Source: Pedobacter polysacchareus (GTDB lineage Bacteria; Bacteroidota; Bacteroidia; Sphingobacteriales; Sphingobacteriaceae). From it: a stretch of DNA of 64,000 nt. The position numbers were made by a program, and so were the translations under genes. Every line of letters starts with the position of its first letter. Position 1 is the first letter of the stretch. Of this stretch, positions 49,943-58,900 are shown piece after piece. The stretch lies in contig NZ_JAHYSS010000002.1 of NCBI RefSeq assembly GCF_019802255.1, forward strand, positions 682,001 through 746,000, in the 5' to 3' direction. The notes below the pieces were generated by a model. The model had not been told where the DNA came from. It made no database searches and saw nothing but the letters and a program-made list of their open reading frames with translations.

Positions 49943-52315
49943 ATGTTATATCCGGAGAATTGTTTAGAGCGTTTGGGTTTCAGTGAGGTCCGACAACTTA
50001 TACATAAGCACTGTTTGAGTCCGATGGGACAGCAAATGGTGGATAAAATGCAGGTCATGACGAAGTATGACCAGATCAATAAATTTTTGCGTCAAACTCA
50101 TGAATTTAAAAGCATCCTGGAAAATCAGGAACCATTGCAGATCAGTACATTTTTTGACATTAAATCTTTAGCTGATAAAATTAAAGTAGAAGGTACTTAC
50201 CTGGTAGAGGAAGAACTGCATCAGATGTATGCTTCCCTGGTTACGGTATTTTCAGTACTTCGTTTTTTTGAAGAAAGAAAAGAAGTATATCCGAATCTGG
50301 AAGCTTTATTGGAACACCTTCCGGTAGAGAAAAATATCCTGAAAAGAATTGAAATGGTGCTGGATCCGAAAGGGAAAATCAAGCCCAATGCTTCCAGTAC
50401 ACTGCAACAGATCATTGGTGATATCGCCAAGGCGGAGCAGGATGTCAGAAAGCGGATGGATTCCATTTATAAAACCGCAGTTGGCAACAATTGGGTAGCA
50501 GATGGCAGCTTAACCATTAGAGATGGCAGGATGTGTATTCCTATTCTCGCTGAGAATAAAAGAAAACTCAAAGGTTTCATTCATGATGAGTCTGCTTCCG
50601 GGCAAACGGTTTATATGGAGCCGGAAGAGGTGTTTACACTGAACAATAAACTGAGAGACCTGGAATTTGATAAGCGCAGAGAGATCATTAAGATCCTGAT
50701 CGCGCTGACTACAGATTTAAGACCTTATACGCCTTTATTATTGTCGTACCATGGTTTCTTGACCAAGTTAGACTTTGTGCGGGCTAAGGCTTTGTTTTCA
50801 ATTGATATAGAGGCGGATATGCCGGTATTGGTGAAAGAAGCCAGACTGAAACTGATCAATGCGAGGCATCCGCTGTTGTATCTTTCTTTTAAAGAAGATA
50901 AAAAGACAGTAGTTCCTTTAAATGTGCACATGACCGATGAGCTGAGGATTGTCTTAGTTTCCGGTCCGAATGCAGGTGGAAAGTCGGTTTGTATGAAAAC
51001 GGTTGGCTTATTACAGCTGATGGTGCAATCAGGTTTACTCATTCCTGTTCATGAGTCCAGTGAAGTTGGAATTTTTGAAAACATCTTCGCCGATATTGGT
51101 GATGACCAGTCGATTGAAAGTGATTTGAGTACTTACAGTGCGCATTTAACCAAAATGAGACATTTTGTAGCGCATGCAACGCCGAAAACAATGGTGCTGA
51201 TTGATGAGTTTGGTACAGGTACCGATCCGCAGTTTGGTGGGCCAATGGCAGAAGCAGTATTGGAAGTATTAAACAACAAGAAAGTGAGGGGAGTGATCAC
51301 GACCCACTATTCAAACCTGAAACTTTTTGCCGGTAATACTCCGGGCTTAGAAAATGCTTCTATGCTGTTTGATAATGACCGTATGAAGCCAATGTATGTT
51401 TTAGAACTGGGTAAACCAGGAAGTTCTTATGCTTTTGAAATTGCTCAGAATATCGGTCTGCAGAAAGAAGTACTGGAACTGGCGAGGGCAAAAACCGGAA
51501 CCAATCAGAACCGGATTGACAGCTTACTGGTAGATTTGGAAAGAGAGAAAAAGCAGATTTATGATACGAAACTGCATTTGTCTAATCAGCAGAATAAGGT
51601 AAAAAATCTGGTTGCGGAAAATGAAAAGCTGAAACTGTTTTTAGATGAAAACAAAAAGGTGCTGATTAAAGAAGCGAAACTGGAAGCACAGGCGATCATC
51701 AAAAACGCCAATAAACTGGTGGAAAATACCATTGCAGAGATTAAAGACAAGCAGGCTGATAAAATCGTTACGAAACAGCTGCGTCAAAACCTGCAAAAGG
51801 TATTGGTTCAAAATCAGGTGAAAGAAGAAAAGAAACCTGAGGTTGCAGTGGCTTTAAATACACCAATCCAAGTTGGAGATTGGGTGCAGCTGAACAATAG
51901 TGAAACTACCGGACAGGTGCTGGAAATCAACAGAGACAACCTGGTGGTGGCCTTAGGAGATTTACGTTCTGTTTTGAAGAAAAACAGAGTGTATAAAATC
52001 AGTAATAAACAAGCTAAAAAGGCAGTTCAAAACAACTCTTATACCGGCAGCATTTCGGAGGCAATTGGCAATTTTACTGCTGAACTGGATCTTCGTGGAA
52101 TGCGTGGCGAGAATGCTTTGCATGAAGTTGAGAAATACCTGGACAAGTCCATCATGCTTGGTTTTCCATTCATCAAAATCATTCATGGAAAAGGGGACGG
52201 TATCCTGAGGAAACTGATTCGTGAATACCTGAGGAAATACAGTCAGGTGAACCGCGTAGAAGATGAACATGCCGATCGAGGCGGGGATGGAATTACTTAC
52301 GTGTATTTCAATTAG
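49943..52315 (+). CDS. mutS2: MutS2 endonuclease/ATPase
   Basis: A 790-residue protein. The MutS-like core and clamp occupy residues ~1-330; Walker A is GPNAGGKSVCMK (about 342-353), Walker B is TMVLIDEFGTGTDP, and THYSNLKLFA follows. A long coiled coil (~520-600) precedes the C-terminal Smr nuclease domain (LDLRGMRGENALHEVEKYLD, IIHGKGDGILRKLIREYL). MutS2 acts in recombination suppression and ribosome rescue in other bacteria rather than mismatch repair. Confidence 0.94.
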   Translation: MLYPENCLERLGFSEVRQLIHKHCLSPMGQQMVDKMQVMTKYDQINKFLRQTHEFKSILENQEPLQISTFFDIKSLADKIKVEGTYLVEEELHQMYASLVTVFSVLRFFEERKEVYPNLEALLEHLPVEKNILKRIEMVLDPKGKIKPNASSTLQQIIGDIAKAEQDVRKRMDSIYKTAVGNNWVADGSLTIRDGRMCIPILAENKRKLKGFIHDESASGQTVYMEPEEVFTLNNKLRDLEFDKRREIIKILIALTTDLRPYTPLLLSYHGFLTKLDFVRAKALFSIDIEADMPVLVKEARLKLINARHPLLYLSFKEDKKTVVPLNVHMTDELRIVLVSGPNAGGKSVCMKTVGLLQLMVQSGLLIPVHESSEVGIFENIFADIGDDQSIESDLSTYSAHLTKMRHFVAHATPKTMVLIDEFGTGTDPQFGGPMAEAVLEVLNNKKVRGVITTHYSNLKLFAGNTPGLENASMLFDNDRMKPMYVLELGKPGSSYAFEIAQNIGLQKEVLELARAKTGTNQNRIDSLLVDLEREKKQIYDTKLHLSNQQNKVKNLVAENEKLKLFLDENKKVLIKEAKLEAQAIIKNANKLVENTIAEIKDKQADKIVTKQLRQNLQKVLVQNQVKEEKKPEVAVALNTPIQVGDWVQLNNSETTGQVLEINRDNLVVALGDLRSVLKKNRVYKISNKQAKKAVQNNSYTGSISEAIGNFTAELDLRGMRGENALHEVEKYLDKSIMLGFPFIKIIHGKGDGILRKLIREYLRKYSQVNRVEDEHADRGGDGITYVYFN

Positions 52316-52327
52316 TTAAACATATTC

Positions 52328-52363
52328 AGGACATTGCTTGTTATCATCATAAAGCAATGTCCT
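52328..52363 (+). promoter_or_regulatory. 12-bp hairpin abutting the start codon of the sugar dehydrogenase gene
   Basis: AGGACATTGCTT (52328-52339) pairs perfectly with AAGCAATGTCCT (52352-52363) around a 12-base loop; the stem ends on the base before the ATG at 52364. No T tract follows, so it is not a normal terminator. It would hide the ribosome entry region. Confidence 0.55.
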
Positions 52364-53461
52364 ATGAAAATATTGATGATCAGTGCTTTGGCGGTTTTGC
52401 TGAGCATTGCTGCCTGTAAAAAAAGCAAATCTACGAGCGTTGATACGCCACTTCCTGATGCCGCATTGAAAACAAAAGTGCTGACTGCCGGTTTAGCCTT
52501 TCCATGGGAAATTATCTATGGCCCTGATCAGCAATTGTGGATCACAGAAAGGGGAGGGAAGATCAGCAGGGTTAATCCTCAAACGGGGGCAGTTACCCTT
52601 TTACACAACATTTCTGAAGTAGTTTCTAATGGAGAAGGCGGTTTGCTGGGCATGGTGCTCGACCCTAATTTTGCCGCAAATCCTTATGTGTATGTGGTCT
52701 ATGATTATGGTTCAGGGAGCAACTATCTGGAAAAAGTAGTCCGTTTTACTTATAGTAATGGCGGATTGGCTTCGCCATTCACGATTATAGATCAAATCCC
52801 TGCCTCCAGCATCCATAACGGCTCCAGGCTAATGATTAGCAAGGATCATAAATTATTCATTACGACAGGTGACGCCAGCAACGCTGCCAATGCACAGAAT
52901 AAAAACTCCTTATCTGGAAAAATCCTTCGGTTGAATCTGGATGGCAGCATTCCTGCTGATAATCCCATTGCAAATAATCCTTTATGGAGTTTTGGCCACC
53001 GCAATCCTCAGGGATTGATCCAGGTAGGCGATAAAATTTATGCCTCAGAACATGGGCCCAATAATGATGATGAGGTCAACCTGATCCTCAAAGGTCGTAA
53101 TTATGGCTGGCCAAATGTGGAAGGTTTTTGTAACCTGCCTGCCGAGCAAAGTTTTTGCGCGGCAAACGATGTGGTCGAGCCTTTGTTTGCCTGGACACCT
53201 ACCATCGCCACTTCCAGTCTTTCTTATTACAATTCTGATTATATCCCGCAATGGAAAAACTCGTTATTGCTGCTGAGTTTGAAAGGAACCAAGCTTACAC
53301 AGCTGAGTTTAAATGCTGCTGGCGACAAGATTGAGGGGACTAAAGATTTTTTAGTCAACCAGTTTGGACGCCTCCGTGCCATTTGTCAATCTCCGGAAGG
53401 AAAGCTCTATCTGACCACCAGCAATGGCGGGGATGATAAAATTATAGAAATCGCCAAATAA
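52364..53461 (+). CDS. PQQ-dependent sugar dehydrogenase lipoprotein
   Basis: A 365-residue six-bladed beta-propeller of the soluble glucose/aldose dehydrogenase family. Start at 52364 gives the signal MKILMISALAVLLSIAAC with lipobox Cys; a longer upstream frame is rejected. Family blocks are LAFPWEIIYGPDQQLWITER, SIHNGSRLMI, WSFGHRNPQGLIQVGDKIYA, EHGPNNDDEVNLI and GRNYGWPNVEG. The enzymes oxidise sugars with PQQ and calcium in the periplasm. A hairpin touches its start codon. Confidence 0.9.
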   Translation: MKILMISALAVLLSIAACKKSKSTSVDTPLPDAALKTKVLTAGLAFPWEIIYGPDQQLWITERGGKISRVNPQTGAVTLLHNISEVVSNGEGGLLGMVLDPNFAANPYVYVVYDYGSGSNYLEKVVRFTYSNGGLASPFTIIDQIPASSIHNGSRLMISKDHKLFITTGDASNAANAQNKNSLSGKILRLNLDGSIPADNPIANNPLWSFGHRNPQGLIQVGDKIYASEHGPNNDDEVNLILKGRNYGWPNVEGFCNLPAEQSFCAANDVVEPLFAWTPTIATSSLSYYNSDYIPQWKNSLLLLSLKGTKLTQLSLNAAGDKIEGTKDFLVNQFGRLRAICQSPEGKLYLTTSNGGDDKIIEIAK

Positions 53462-53509
53462 ATTGTTCGAAGACGATTTATACTATAATTTAGTAGCAAA
53501 ACCATATAT

Positions 53510-54211
53510 ATGATCAACAAAGTAGTTTCGGGTGCTGATGAAGCCATCAGCGATATAGAGAATGGGAATACCCTGATGCTCGGCGGTTTTGGGCTTTGCG
53601 GGATTCCTGAGAATTGCATTACCGCACTGGTAAAAAAGGGCGTTAAGGATTTAACATGTATATCTAATAATGCTGGCGTAGATGATTTTGGCATCGGCTT
53701 GATGTTGCAAAAGCGCCAGGTAAAAAAAATGATTTCTTCTTATGTAGGCGAGAACGCGGAATTTGAGCGTCAATTGCTGAGCGGCGAGCTGGAAGTTGAA
53801 CTGATTCCACAGGGCACACTGGCCACAAGATGCATGGCTGCCGGATACGGAATGCCTGCAATTTTTACCCCTGCGGGAGTAGGCACTGAGGTAGCCGAAG
53901 GCAAGGAGGTTAGAAACTTTAATGGCAAAGATTACCTGATGGAATATGCTTTTGATGCAGATTTTGCCATTGTAAAAGCATGGAAAGGAGATACTGCCGG
54001 TAATTTGATCTTTAGATCGACGAGCAGGAACTTTAATCCGGTTATGGCCATGGCCGGAAAAATCACCATTGCAGAAGTGGAAGAGCTGGTAGAAGCAGGG
54101 GAGCTGGATCCAGATCAGATTCATACGCCAGGTGTATTCGTTCACCGCATTTTTCAAGGCGCCAATTATGAAAAAAGAATTGAGCAGCGTACAGTTAGAA
54201 CAAAAAAATAA
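53510..54211 (+). CDS. CoA transferase subunit A
   Basis: A 233-residue alpha subunit of a two-subunit 3-oxoacid/acetate CoA-transferase. It contains [19 protein letters not shown] (the CoA-binding glycine loop), [17 protein letters not shown] and [20 protein letters not shown]. It pairs with subunit B eight bases downstream. The pair moves CoA between succinyl-CoA or acetyl-CoA and an oxoacid such as acetoacetate; the sequence alone does not fix the acceptor (ScoA is a likely match). Confidence 0.9.
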   Translation: MINKVVSGADEAISDIENGNTLMLGGFGLCGIPENCITALVKKGVKDLTCISNNAGVDDFGIGLMLQKRQVKKMISSYVGENAEFERQLLSGELEVELIPQGTLATRCMAAGYGMPAIFTPAGVGTEVAEGKEVRNFNGKDYLMEYAFDADFAIVKAWKGDTAGNLIFRSTSRNFNPVMAMAGKITIAEVEELVEAGELDPDQIHTPGVFVHRIFQGANYEKRIEQRTVRTKK

Positions 54212-54219
54212 TCATTTAT

Positions 54220-54879
54220 ATGTTGGATAAAGACGGAATTGCGAAACGTATCGCAAGAGAAATTAAAGATGGTTTTTATGTGAATTTAGGGATTGGTATT
54301 CCTACACTAGTGGCCAATTATATCCCGGAAGGCATCAATGTGGTGCTGCAGTCGGAGAATGGATTGCTGGGAATGGGCCCTTTTCCTTTTGAAGGAGAAG
54401 AGGATGCTGACCTGATCAATGCAGGAAAGCAAACGATCACCACCTTGCCAGGTTCTTCTATATTTGATTCGGCCCTAAGTTTCGGCATGATCAGGAGTCA
54501 GAAGATTGACCTGACGATTTTAGGCGCTATGGAAGTTTCAGAGAATGGGGATATCGCCAACTGGAAGATTCCTGGGAAAATGGTAAAAGGAATGGGCGGT
54601 GCGATGGATTTGGTGGCTTCTGCAAAGAACATCATTGTGGCCATGCAGCACGTCAATAAAGCCGGAGAAAGTAAGTTATTGCCAAATTGCACTTTACCGC
54701 TGACCGGGGTAAAGTGTATCAAGAAAATCGTCACAGAACTGGCGGTGCTGGATGTATTGCCTGGAGGTGGGTTTAAACTGATCGAAAGAGCACCAGGGGT
54801 CAGTGTGGATTACATCAGACAAGCTACAAAGGGTAAGTTATTTGCAGATGATGACGTGCCAGAGATGATTTTAAGCTAA
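54220..54879 (+). CDS. CoA transferase subunit B
   Basis: A 219-residue beta subunit. The catalytic Glu is E46 in LQSENGLLGMGPFP, which forms the glutamyl-CoA thioester in this family. The start YVNLGIGIPTLVANYIPEGI and the AMQHVNKAGESKLLPNC region complete the pattern. It is translated right after subunit A and ends at a terminator. It functions in ketone-body or short-chain acid metabolism. Confidence 0.92.
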   Translation: MLDKDGIAKRIAREIKDGFYVNLGIGIPTLVANYIPEGINVVLQSENGLLGMGPFPFEGEEDADLINAGKQTITTLPGSSIFDSALSFGMIRSQKIDLTILGAMEVSENGDIANWKIPGKMVKGMGGAMDLVASAKNIIVAMQHVNKAGESKLLPNCTLPLTGVKCIKKIVTELAVLDVLPGGGFKLIERAPGVSVDYIRQATKGKLFADDDVPEMILS

Positions 54880-54917
54880 GACTAAAACGAAGATATCAAG
54901 TCAGGATATCTTATCCT

Positions 54918-54950
54918 AAAAAAAGGGACGCTTCTGGCGTCCCTTTTTTT
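54918..54950. terminator. bidirectional terminator after the CoA transferase operon
   Basis: A 14-bp stem, AAAAAAAGGGACGC with GCGTCCCTTTTTTT, loop TTCTG. The T run overlaps the stop of the convergent uridine kinase gene. Confidence 0.88.
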
Positions 54951-55597
54951 TACTCTGCTTTGTGTTTGCAGTATTTTACTTTTAAATCTGCAGAGATTTC
55001 CTCTGTGATTTTGATGATGTCATCAGGAGTATTGAAATTATTGGTGACCAATTGATCACAAGCCTCTCTGTAAGGAAATAAGAACTCTTTATAAGCAGGA
55101 ACCACGTGGTTGTGCCATTTATAAGCGACATCATCTTCCGGATATCCTCTTTCCATACCATCGCGTTTAATGCGGCGAGCTAAAGCAACAGATTCTTCTG
55201 CTTCTACAAAGATGCGGTGGTCTAATAAGGCTGCAATTTCTTTGAAATGGAGAATGAAAAGTCCCTCTACAATAATGATTGGAGCAGGATTGATTTCCAG
55301 AATTTTAGTGATGGCCAAAGGATTGTTAAAATTGTACTCCTTTTTATAAATCACTTCTCCTTTGATCAATTTCTTGATGTCCAAGAGGAACTGCTGATCA
55401 TCAATGGTTGATGGCAGGTCGAAATTGTAAAGTTTGTTTTCTTCCTGGCTCAATTCGCCCACAGGAATGTAATAGTCATCCTGAGAAACCAGGGTTACTT
55501 CATCGTTCTTAAAATGATGTAAGAAACAATTTAAAAAAAAGGTTTTACCGGAACCACTTCCCCCCGCAATACCAATGATAAATGGCTTATTGTTCAT
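54950..55597 (-). CDS. udk: uridine kinase
   Basis: A 215-residue P-loop kinase: FIIGIAGGSGSGKTFFLNCF at the N terminus, LVSQDDYYIP, PIIIVEGLFIL and a LID-type segment LARRIKRDGMERGYPEDDVA. It phosphorylates uridine and cytidine with ATP. I start at ATG 55597 (MNNKPF), overlapping the LysM gene by eleven bases; an ATG four codons earlier (55609) is also possible. Phosphoribulokinase-like alternatives are less likely because the nucleoside kinase motifs are clear. Confidence 0.87.
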   Translation of the reverse strand: MNNKPFIIGIAGGSGSGKTFFLNCFLHHFKNDEVTLVSQDDYYIPVGELSQEENKLYNFDLPSTIDDQQFLLDIKKLIKGEVIYKKEYNFNNPLAITKILEINPAPIIIVEGLFILHFKEIAALLDHRIFVEAEESVALARRIKRDGMERGYPEDDVAYKWHNHVVPAYKEFLFPYREACDQLVTNNFNTPDDIIKITEEISADLKVKYCKHKAE

Positions 55598-56840
55598 TAT
55601 CTTGTCCACCGTACGTTAAATTACAAAAAAATCTTTTATCTATAGCACCCAACGCGTCCGCTACTGCTTTAGTCATCACAATGATCACATCTTTAGTAGA
55701 TTCATTTTCGGTGAATTTACCCACTACCTTTGCAAAGGTAGACCTATTGCTCATCGGGTTGGTAATTTTCATAACCGTTCCAATTGGTGCACTGCGATGT
55801 AATACTAACATTTTTGAGGGATCAAGATCCGGATCTGCAATCCATATTCCTGTTCCTTTTTCGTCCATTTGGTTTAAGCCGTATCTGCTGGCCGGCAATC
55901 TTAATGACGGATTTTTTATAGAGTTCAAAGTATCCACTGGATTCTCCGGCTGGTGGTTTGCCGATGGAGCTGGTTTTTGTGGGTATTGTCCTTTAATCAG
56001 TAGTTTCTGACCTACTCTTAAAGAGTAACCAGTCAGGTTATTTTTAGCTTTTACCTGGTCCATTGATAACTTGTAACGGGTCGCAATGGAGTAAAGCGTT
56101 TCATTAGAGGCTACAGTATGCTCGATAAAGTCTGCTGAACTATCGTCAGGAACATGGACTGCTGCGGGTTGATTTTGAACTGCTGCAGCCGGGTTCGGTT
56201 GTTTTTTTGGGAAAATAGGAATCAGAATTTCTTCTTTCTTCTTCGTATCTGCGGGAACTGTTTTTTCTATTTTAACTGGCTGCTGAGCAACAACTGCTGG
56301 GGCAACGGTAGCTGGTGTTGTGGTTTGCTCAGTTTCTGCACCTTCATTTGCCGGCATTTTTAATACTTGTCCGATAGACAGGTTGATGGTTTTGAGGTTG
56401 TTGATTTTTTTGATCTCCTCCACTGTGGTGTTGTATTTCTTCGCCAGCATACCCAGGTTTTCTTTTTTCTGAACAATATGTTCTATGAAGATGCCATCAG
56501 GATCTGTGTTTTCATTCTTTTTCGGAATGACATTTTTATGGGCGGCATTTAGTGGGTTTTTCTCTGCTGCAGGCCCTGTAAAAGGGATATTTGTAGGTAC
56601 TTTAATGATGACACCAATCTGTAGGAATTTGTTATCGTTGAAAGTCATGATGTCTTTCGGTGTCACATTATATCTTCTGCCGATGGCATAATAAGTGTCT
56701 TTAGCAGCTACCTCATGGATAATTAACTTTTTACCATTCCGGTTTTCTACTCCTATAGAATCCCTTGTATTGGTATTGGCATTGGCAGTGGGTAATTTTA
56801 AAAGCACTGCAAATAACGATACTATATAATATTTATACAT
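55587..56840 (-). CDS. LysM-repeat protein with RlpA-like C-terminal domain
   Basis: A 417-residue exported protein (signal peptide to about residue 21). Three LysM repeats can be read: DTYYAIGRRYNVTPKDIMTF, ENLGMLAKKYNTTVEEIKKI and ETLYSIATRYKLSMDQVKAK, separated by Pro/Thr/Lys-rich linkers. The C-terminal ~85 residues (IGTVMKITNPMSNRSTFAKV) look like an RlpA-type double-psi barrel. It probably binds peptidoglycan in the periplasm. The uridine kinase start overlaps its end. Confidence 0.88.
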   Translation of the reverse strand: MYKYYIVSLFAVLLKLPTANANTNTRDSIGVENRNGKKLIIHEVAAKDTYYAIGRRYNVTPKDIMTFNDNKFLQIGVIIKVPTNIPFTGPAAEKNPLNAAHKNVIPKKNENTDPDGIFIEHIVQKKENLGMLAKKYNTTVEEIKKINNLKTINLSIGQVLKMPANEGAETEQTTTPATVAPAVVAQQPVKIEKTVPADTKKKEEILIPIFPKKQPNPAAAVQNQPAAVHVPDDSSADFIEHTVASNETLYSIATRYKLSMDQVKAKNNLTGYSLRVGQKLLIKGQYPQKPAPSANHQPENPVDTLNSIKNPSLRLPASRYGLNQMDEKGTGIWIADPDLDPSKMLVLHRSAPIGTVMKITNPMSNRSTFAKVVGKFTENESTKDVIIVMTKAVADALGAIDKRFFCNLTYGGQDNEQ

Positions 56841-56924
56841 TAATGTCCCTGTTAAATTTAATGAGCAATTATACGAATAATAAAAGAAAGCGGAAATTTT
56901 GAATATTTAACGTCGATTCTAAAG

Positions 56925-57006
56925 GGGTATTGTCCGTCAAAATAACATTTTTCAAAACCATTTAATTTTCGTGTTGTTGTATAGGCAATACCCTATAATC
57001 GGACAA
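56925..57006 (+). promoter_or_regulatory. overlapping inverted repeats upstream of the Dps gene
   Basis: GGGTATTG (56925-56932) is complementary to CAATACCC (56986-56993), and the overlapping TTGTCCG (56930-56936) is complementary to CGGACAA (57000-57006). The two pairings cannot form together. The sites lie 20-101 bases before the dps start and could be operator half-sites or alternative leader hairpins. Confidence 0.35.
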
Positions 57007-57025
57007 AAATAAAACAATATATACT

Positions 57026-57505
57026 ATGGACGCAAAAGAAATCAGTTTAAATGAGAAAGAAGTGAGACCTGTAGTGGATATGCTTAACGACTATCTAGCT
57101 AATTATCACGTACATTACCAGAAATTAAGAGGTTGTCACTGGAATGTAAAAGGTCAGAACTTCTTCACTTTACATATTAAATTTGAAGAGTTATATACCA
57201 ATGCACAGTTAACCATTGACGAAATCGCCGAGCGTGTCCTTACGCTAGGTAAACCACCGCATAGCCGTTTCGCGGATTATATAAAAGAGTCTACACTTAA
57301 AGAAGTGGATACCATTGGCATGAAAGACATGGATATGGTAGAAGAGATTTTAGCCGATATGGCGAAGTTAATTCAGATGGAGCGCGATTTATTAGAGGCG
57401 ACAGATAAAGCAGGCGATGATGGTACGAACGACATGGTGAATAGATTCATGCAGTTTAAGGAAAAAAATACCTGGATGTTACGCTCTTTCTGCGGTAAAA
57501 AATAA
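57026..57505 (+). CDS. Dps family DNA-binding protein / ferritin-like
   Basis: A 159-residue ferritin-like protein. CHWNVKGQNFFTLHIKFEEL and DEIAERVLTLGKPPHS carry the His, Asp and Glu residues of the inter-subunit ferroxidase site. Dps shells store iron and protect DNA from peroxide. It fits with the peroxiredoxin at 40761, although the genes are far apart. The upstream region has overlapping inverted repeats that may serve regulation. A terminator follows. Confidence 0.94.
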   Translation: MDAKEISLNEKEVRPVVDMLNDYLANYHVHYQKLRGCHWNVKGQNFFTLHIKFEELYTNAQLTIDEIAERVLTLGKPPHSRFADYIKESTLKEVDTIGMKDMDMVEEILADMAKLIQMERDLLEATDKAGDDGTNDMVNRFMQFKEKNTWMLRSFCGKK

Positions 57506-57531
57506 TTGATCATTCCCCCTAATGGTCTAAC

Positions 57532-57567
57532 AGCCACTTCCAGGATATTCAGGGAGTGGCTTTTTTT
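57532..57567 (+). terminator. terminator after the Dps gene
   Basis: AGCCACTTCC pairs with GGAGTGGCT (one bulge) at 57532-57561, followed by T residues that overlap the stop of the convergent regulator gene. Confidence 0.75.
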
Positions 57568-58570
57568 ATTTAAGCTCAGGACTGCTGCATTGCTGCAAGT
57601 AATTGTGTGGAGTAGTTCCTTTTTGTTTTTTAAACTCGTAAAAGAAAGAGCTGCGGGAAGAAAATCCGGCTTCAGAACCTAAACCATCCAGACTGTATTG
57701 CTTGTGTCCTTTACTTTGGAGCTGTGCTAAAATGTAGCTGACGCGATAAGTATTGATAAAATGACTGAAATTTTGCTGGAAGTATAAATTGAGTAAGTGT
57801 GATAAGGTATGCGAACTCACTTTTAGCATTTGTGCCAATTGTGCCAGTGTCAATTTTTTCTGGCGGTAGGGATGGTGTTCTTCCAGGTAAGCAATGATAC
57901 TATCTTTCGACAGTTGTGCTTCATCTCCTTTTTTATGATAAGCACTCGCGATTTTCTTTAGGGTGGTGATTTTTATGTTGAGGTAAGAAGCCACGAGTTC
58001 CATGGGGATGCGTGTGGCATGATGCGGGTAGTTATTTAAGAAATCTGCATATTTATCTGATGCAGTGCCGATCCGGAAAAATACAGACCTGTGGTGTGCA
58101 ATCTTATAATAAAGCTCCATCACTTTCCTCATCACAATGTGCATTTCAGGGAAATCTGTTGTTAGCTTTTCCAGATCATCCACATGTATACCGAGCAGTA
58201 AAGCATCTTCTGCTGCCTTAATGTCTTCTGTAGCAGGAACAATACCGTAAATTCCTTCGATGGCAGATACAAATTCTCCCTGGACACAAATAAAACTGGT
58301 GATCACTTGTTTTCCGGATGTGGCCTCTCCCGTTAGAATGCCTTCAATAATAAAGTATACGAAATAACTGTAATCCCCTTTTCTCAATAAGTATTCATTC
58401 TTTTTTACACTAATTTCATAACAGGTTTCAGCGAGCTGTGCTTTCGCAGCCGAAGGAAGTTGGAAAAAATAATCTAAACGTTCAAATACAGAAGCTAAAT
58501 GTTTTTGATCCGGCTTTTTTTGATGGGGAAGAGGTGTTAACATGAAAGAGGTTAGAGTTTGCGTCTGCAA
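57566..58570 (-). CDS. Crp-like cyclic-nucleotide-binding domain fused to AraC DNA-binding domain
   Basis: A 334-residue chimera. Residues ~27-155 form a Crp/Fnr-type cNMP-binding beta roll (NEYLLRKGDYSYFVYFIIEG, SGKQVITSFICVQGEFVS). Residues 187-215 (IPMELVASYLNIKITTLKKI) look like the HTH that normally ends a Crp protein. Residues 235-325 are a complete AraC double HTH (LTLAQLAQMLKVSSHTLSHL, LDGLGSEAGFSSRSSFFYEF). Having both is unusual. MLTPLP at residue 10 is an alternative start. Effector and targets unknown. Confidence 0.8.
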   Translation of the reverse strand: MQTQTLTSFMLTPLPHQKKPDQKHLASVFERLDYFFQLPSAAKAQLAETCYEISVKKNEYLLRKGDYSYFVYFIIEGILTGEATSGKQVITSFICVQGEFVSAIEGIYGIVPATEDIKAAEDALLLGIHVDDLEKLTTDFPEMHIVMRKVMELYYKIAHHRSVFFRIGTASDKYADFLNNYPHHATRIPMELVASYLNIKITTLKKIASAYHKKGDEAQLSKDSIIAYLEEHHPYRQKKLTLAQLAQMLKVSSHTLSHLLNLYFQQNFSHFINTYRVSYILAQLQSKGHKQYSLDGLGSEAGFSSRSSFFYEFKKQKGTTPHNYLQQCSSPELK

Positions 58571-58782
58571 AATAGTTAAAACTGGGTGTAAGATTATAAT
58601 GTTGTACTCTTTAGACCTAAAATTTTACTAATTCATAATGTTTCACTCTTACTTTTGTCAAAAATGTAAACGTATTGTCTCTCATTAATCGTTGTTGTAT
58701 TTATTGTGAAATATTTTATAACAATTTTTTTTAGAGATCCTATTATAGTTATTCAAGGTTATGGAACGCTCCATTCGTAATT

Positions 58783-58821
58783 GCTTCGCCTGCTACCCTA
58801 GCAGCGGAGCTTTTATTTTTT
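58783..58821 (+). other. hairpin with T-rich tail in a 330-base gap (possible sRNA end)
   Basis: GCTTCGCCTGCT and AGCAGCGGAGC pair with one bulge around ACCCT, followed by TTTTATTTTTTAT. No gene ends nearby on this strand; it stands 80 bases before the ubiD promoter. It could end an unannotated small RNA or form part of a regulatory leader. The rest of the gap (58571-58900) shows nothing else except the ubiD -7 box. Confidence 0.35.
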
Positions 58822-58885
58822 ATAAAAGGAATGTAATTTACGGCTTTTCTACCGCATGGTTTTAGGCCAGCTAACAATAGTTTAA

Positions 58886-58893
58886 TACCTTTG
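58886..58893 (+). promoter_or_regulatory. -7 box (TACCTTTG) of the ubiD promoter
   Basis: TAnnTTTG consensus ending seven bases before the ATG at 58901, which implies a leaderless message. A weak -33-like TTTTAG starts near 58860. Confidence 0.4.
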
Positions 58894-58900
58894 GTAGGTA

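Noticed and set aside
53651..54157. 168-codon open frame on the minus strand
   Set aside because: It lies fully inside CoA transferase subunit A, and its translation is Cys/His-rich without any family motif; it is an antisense shadow.
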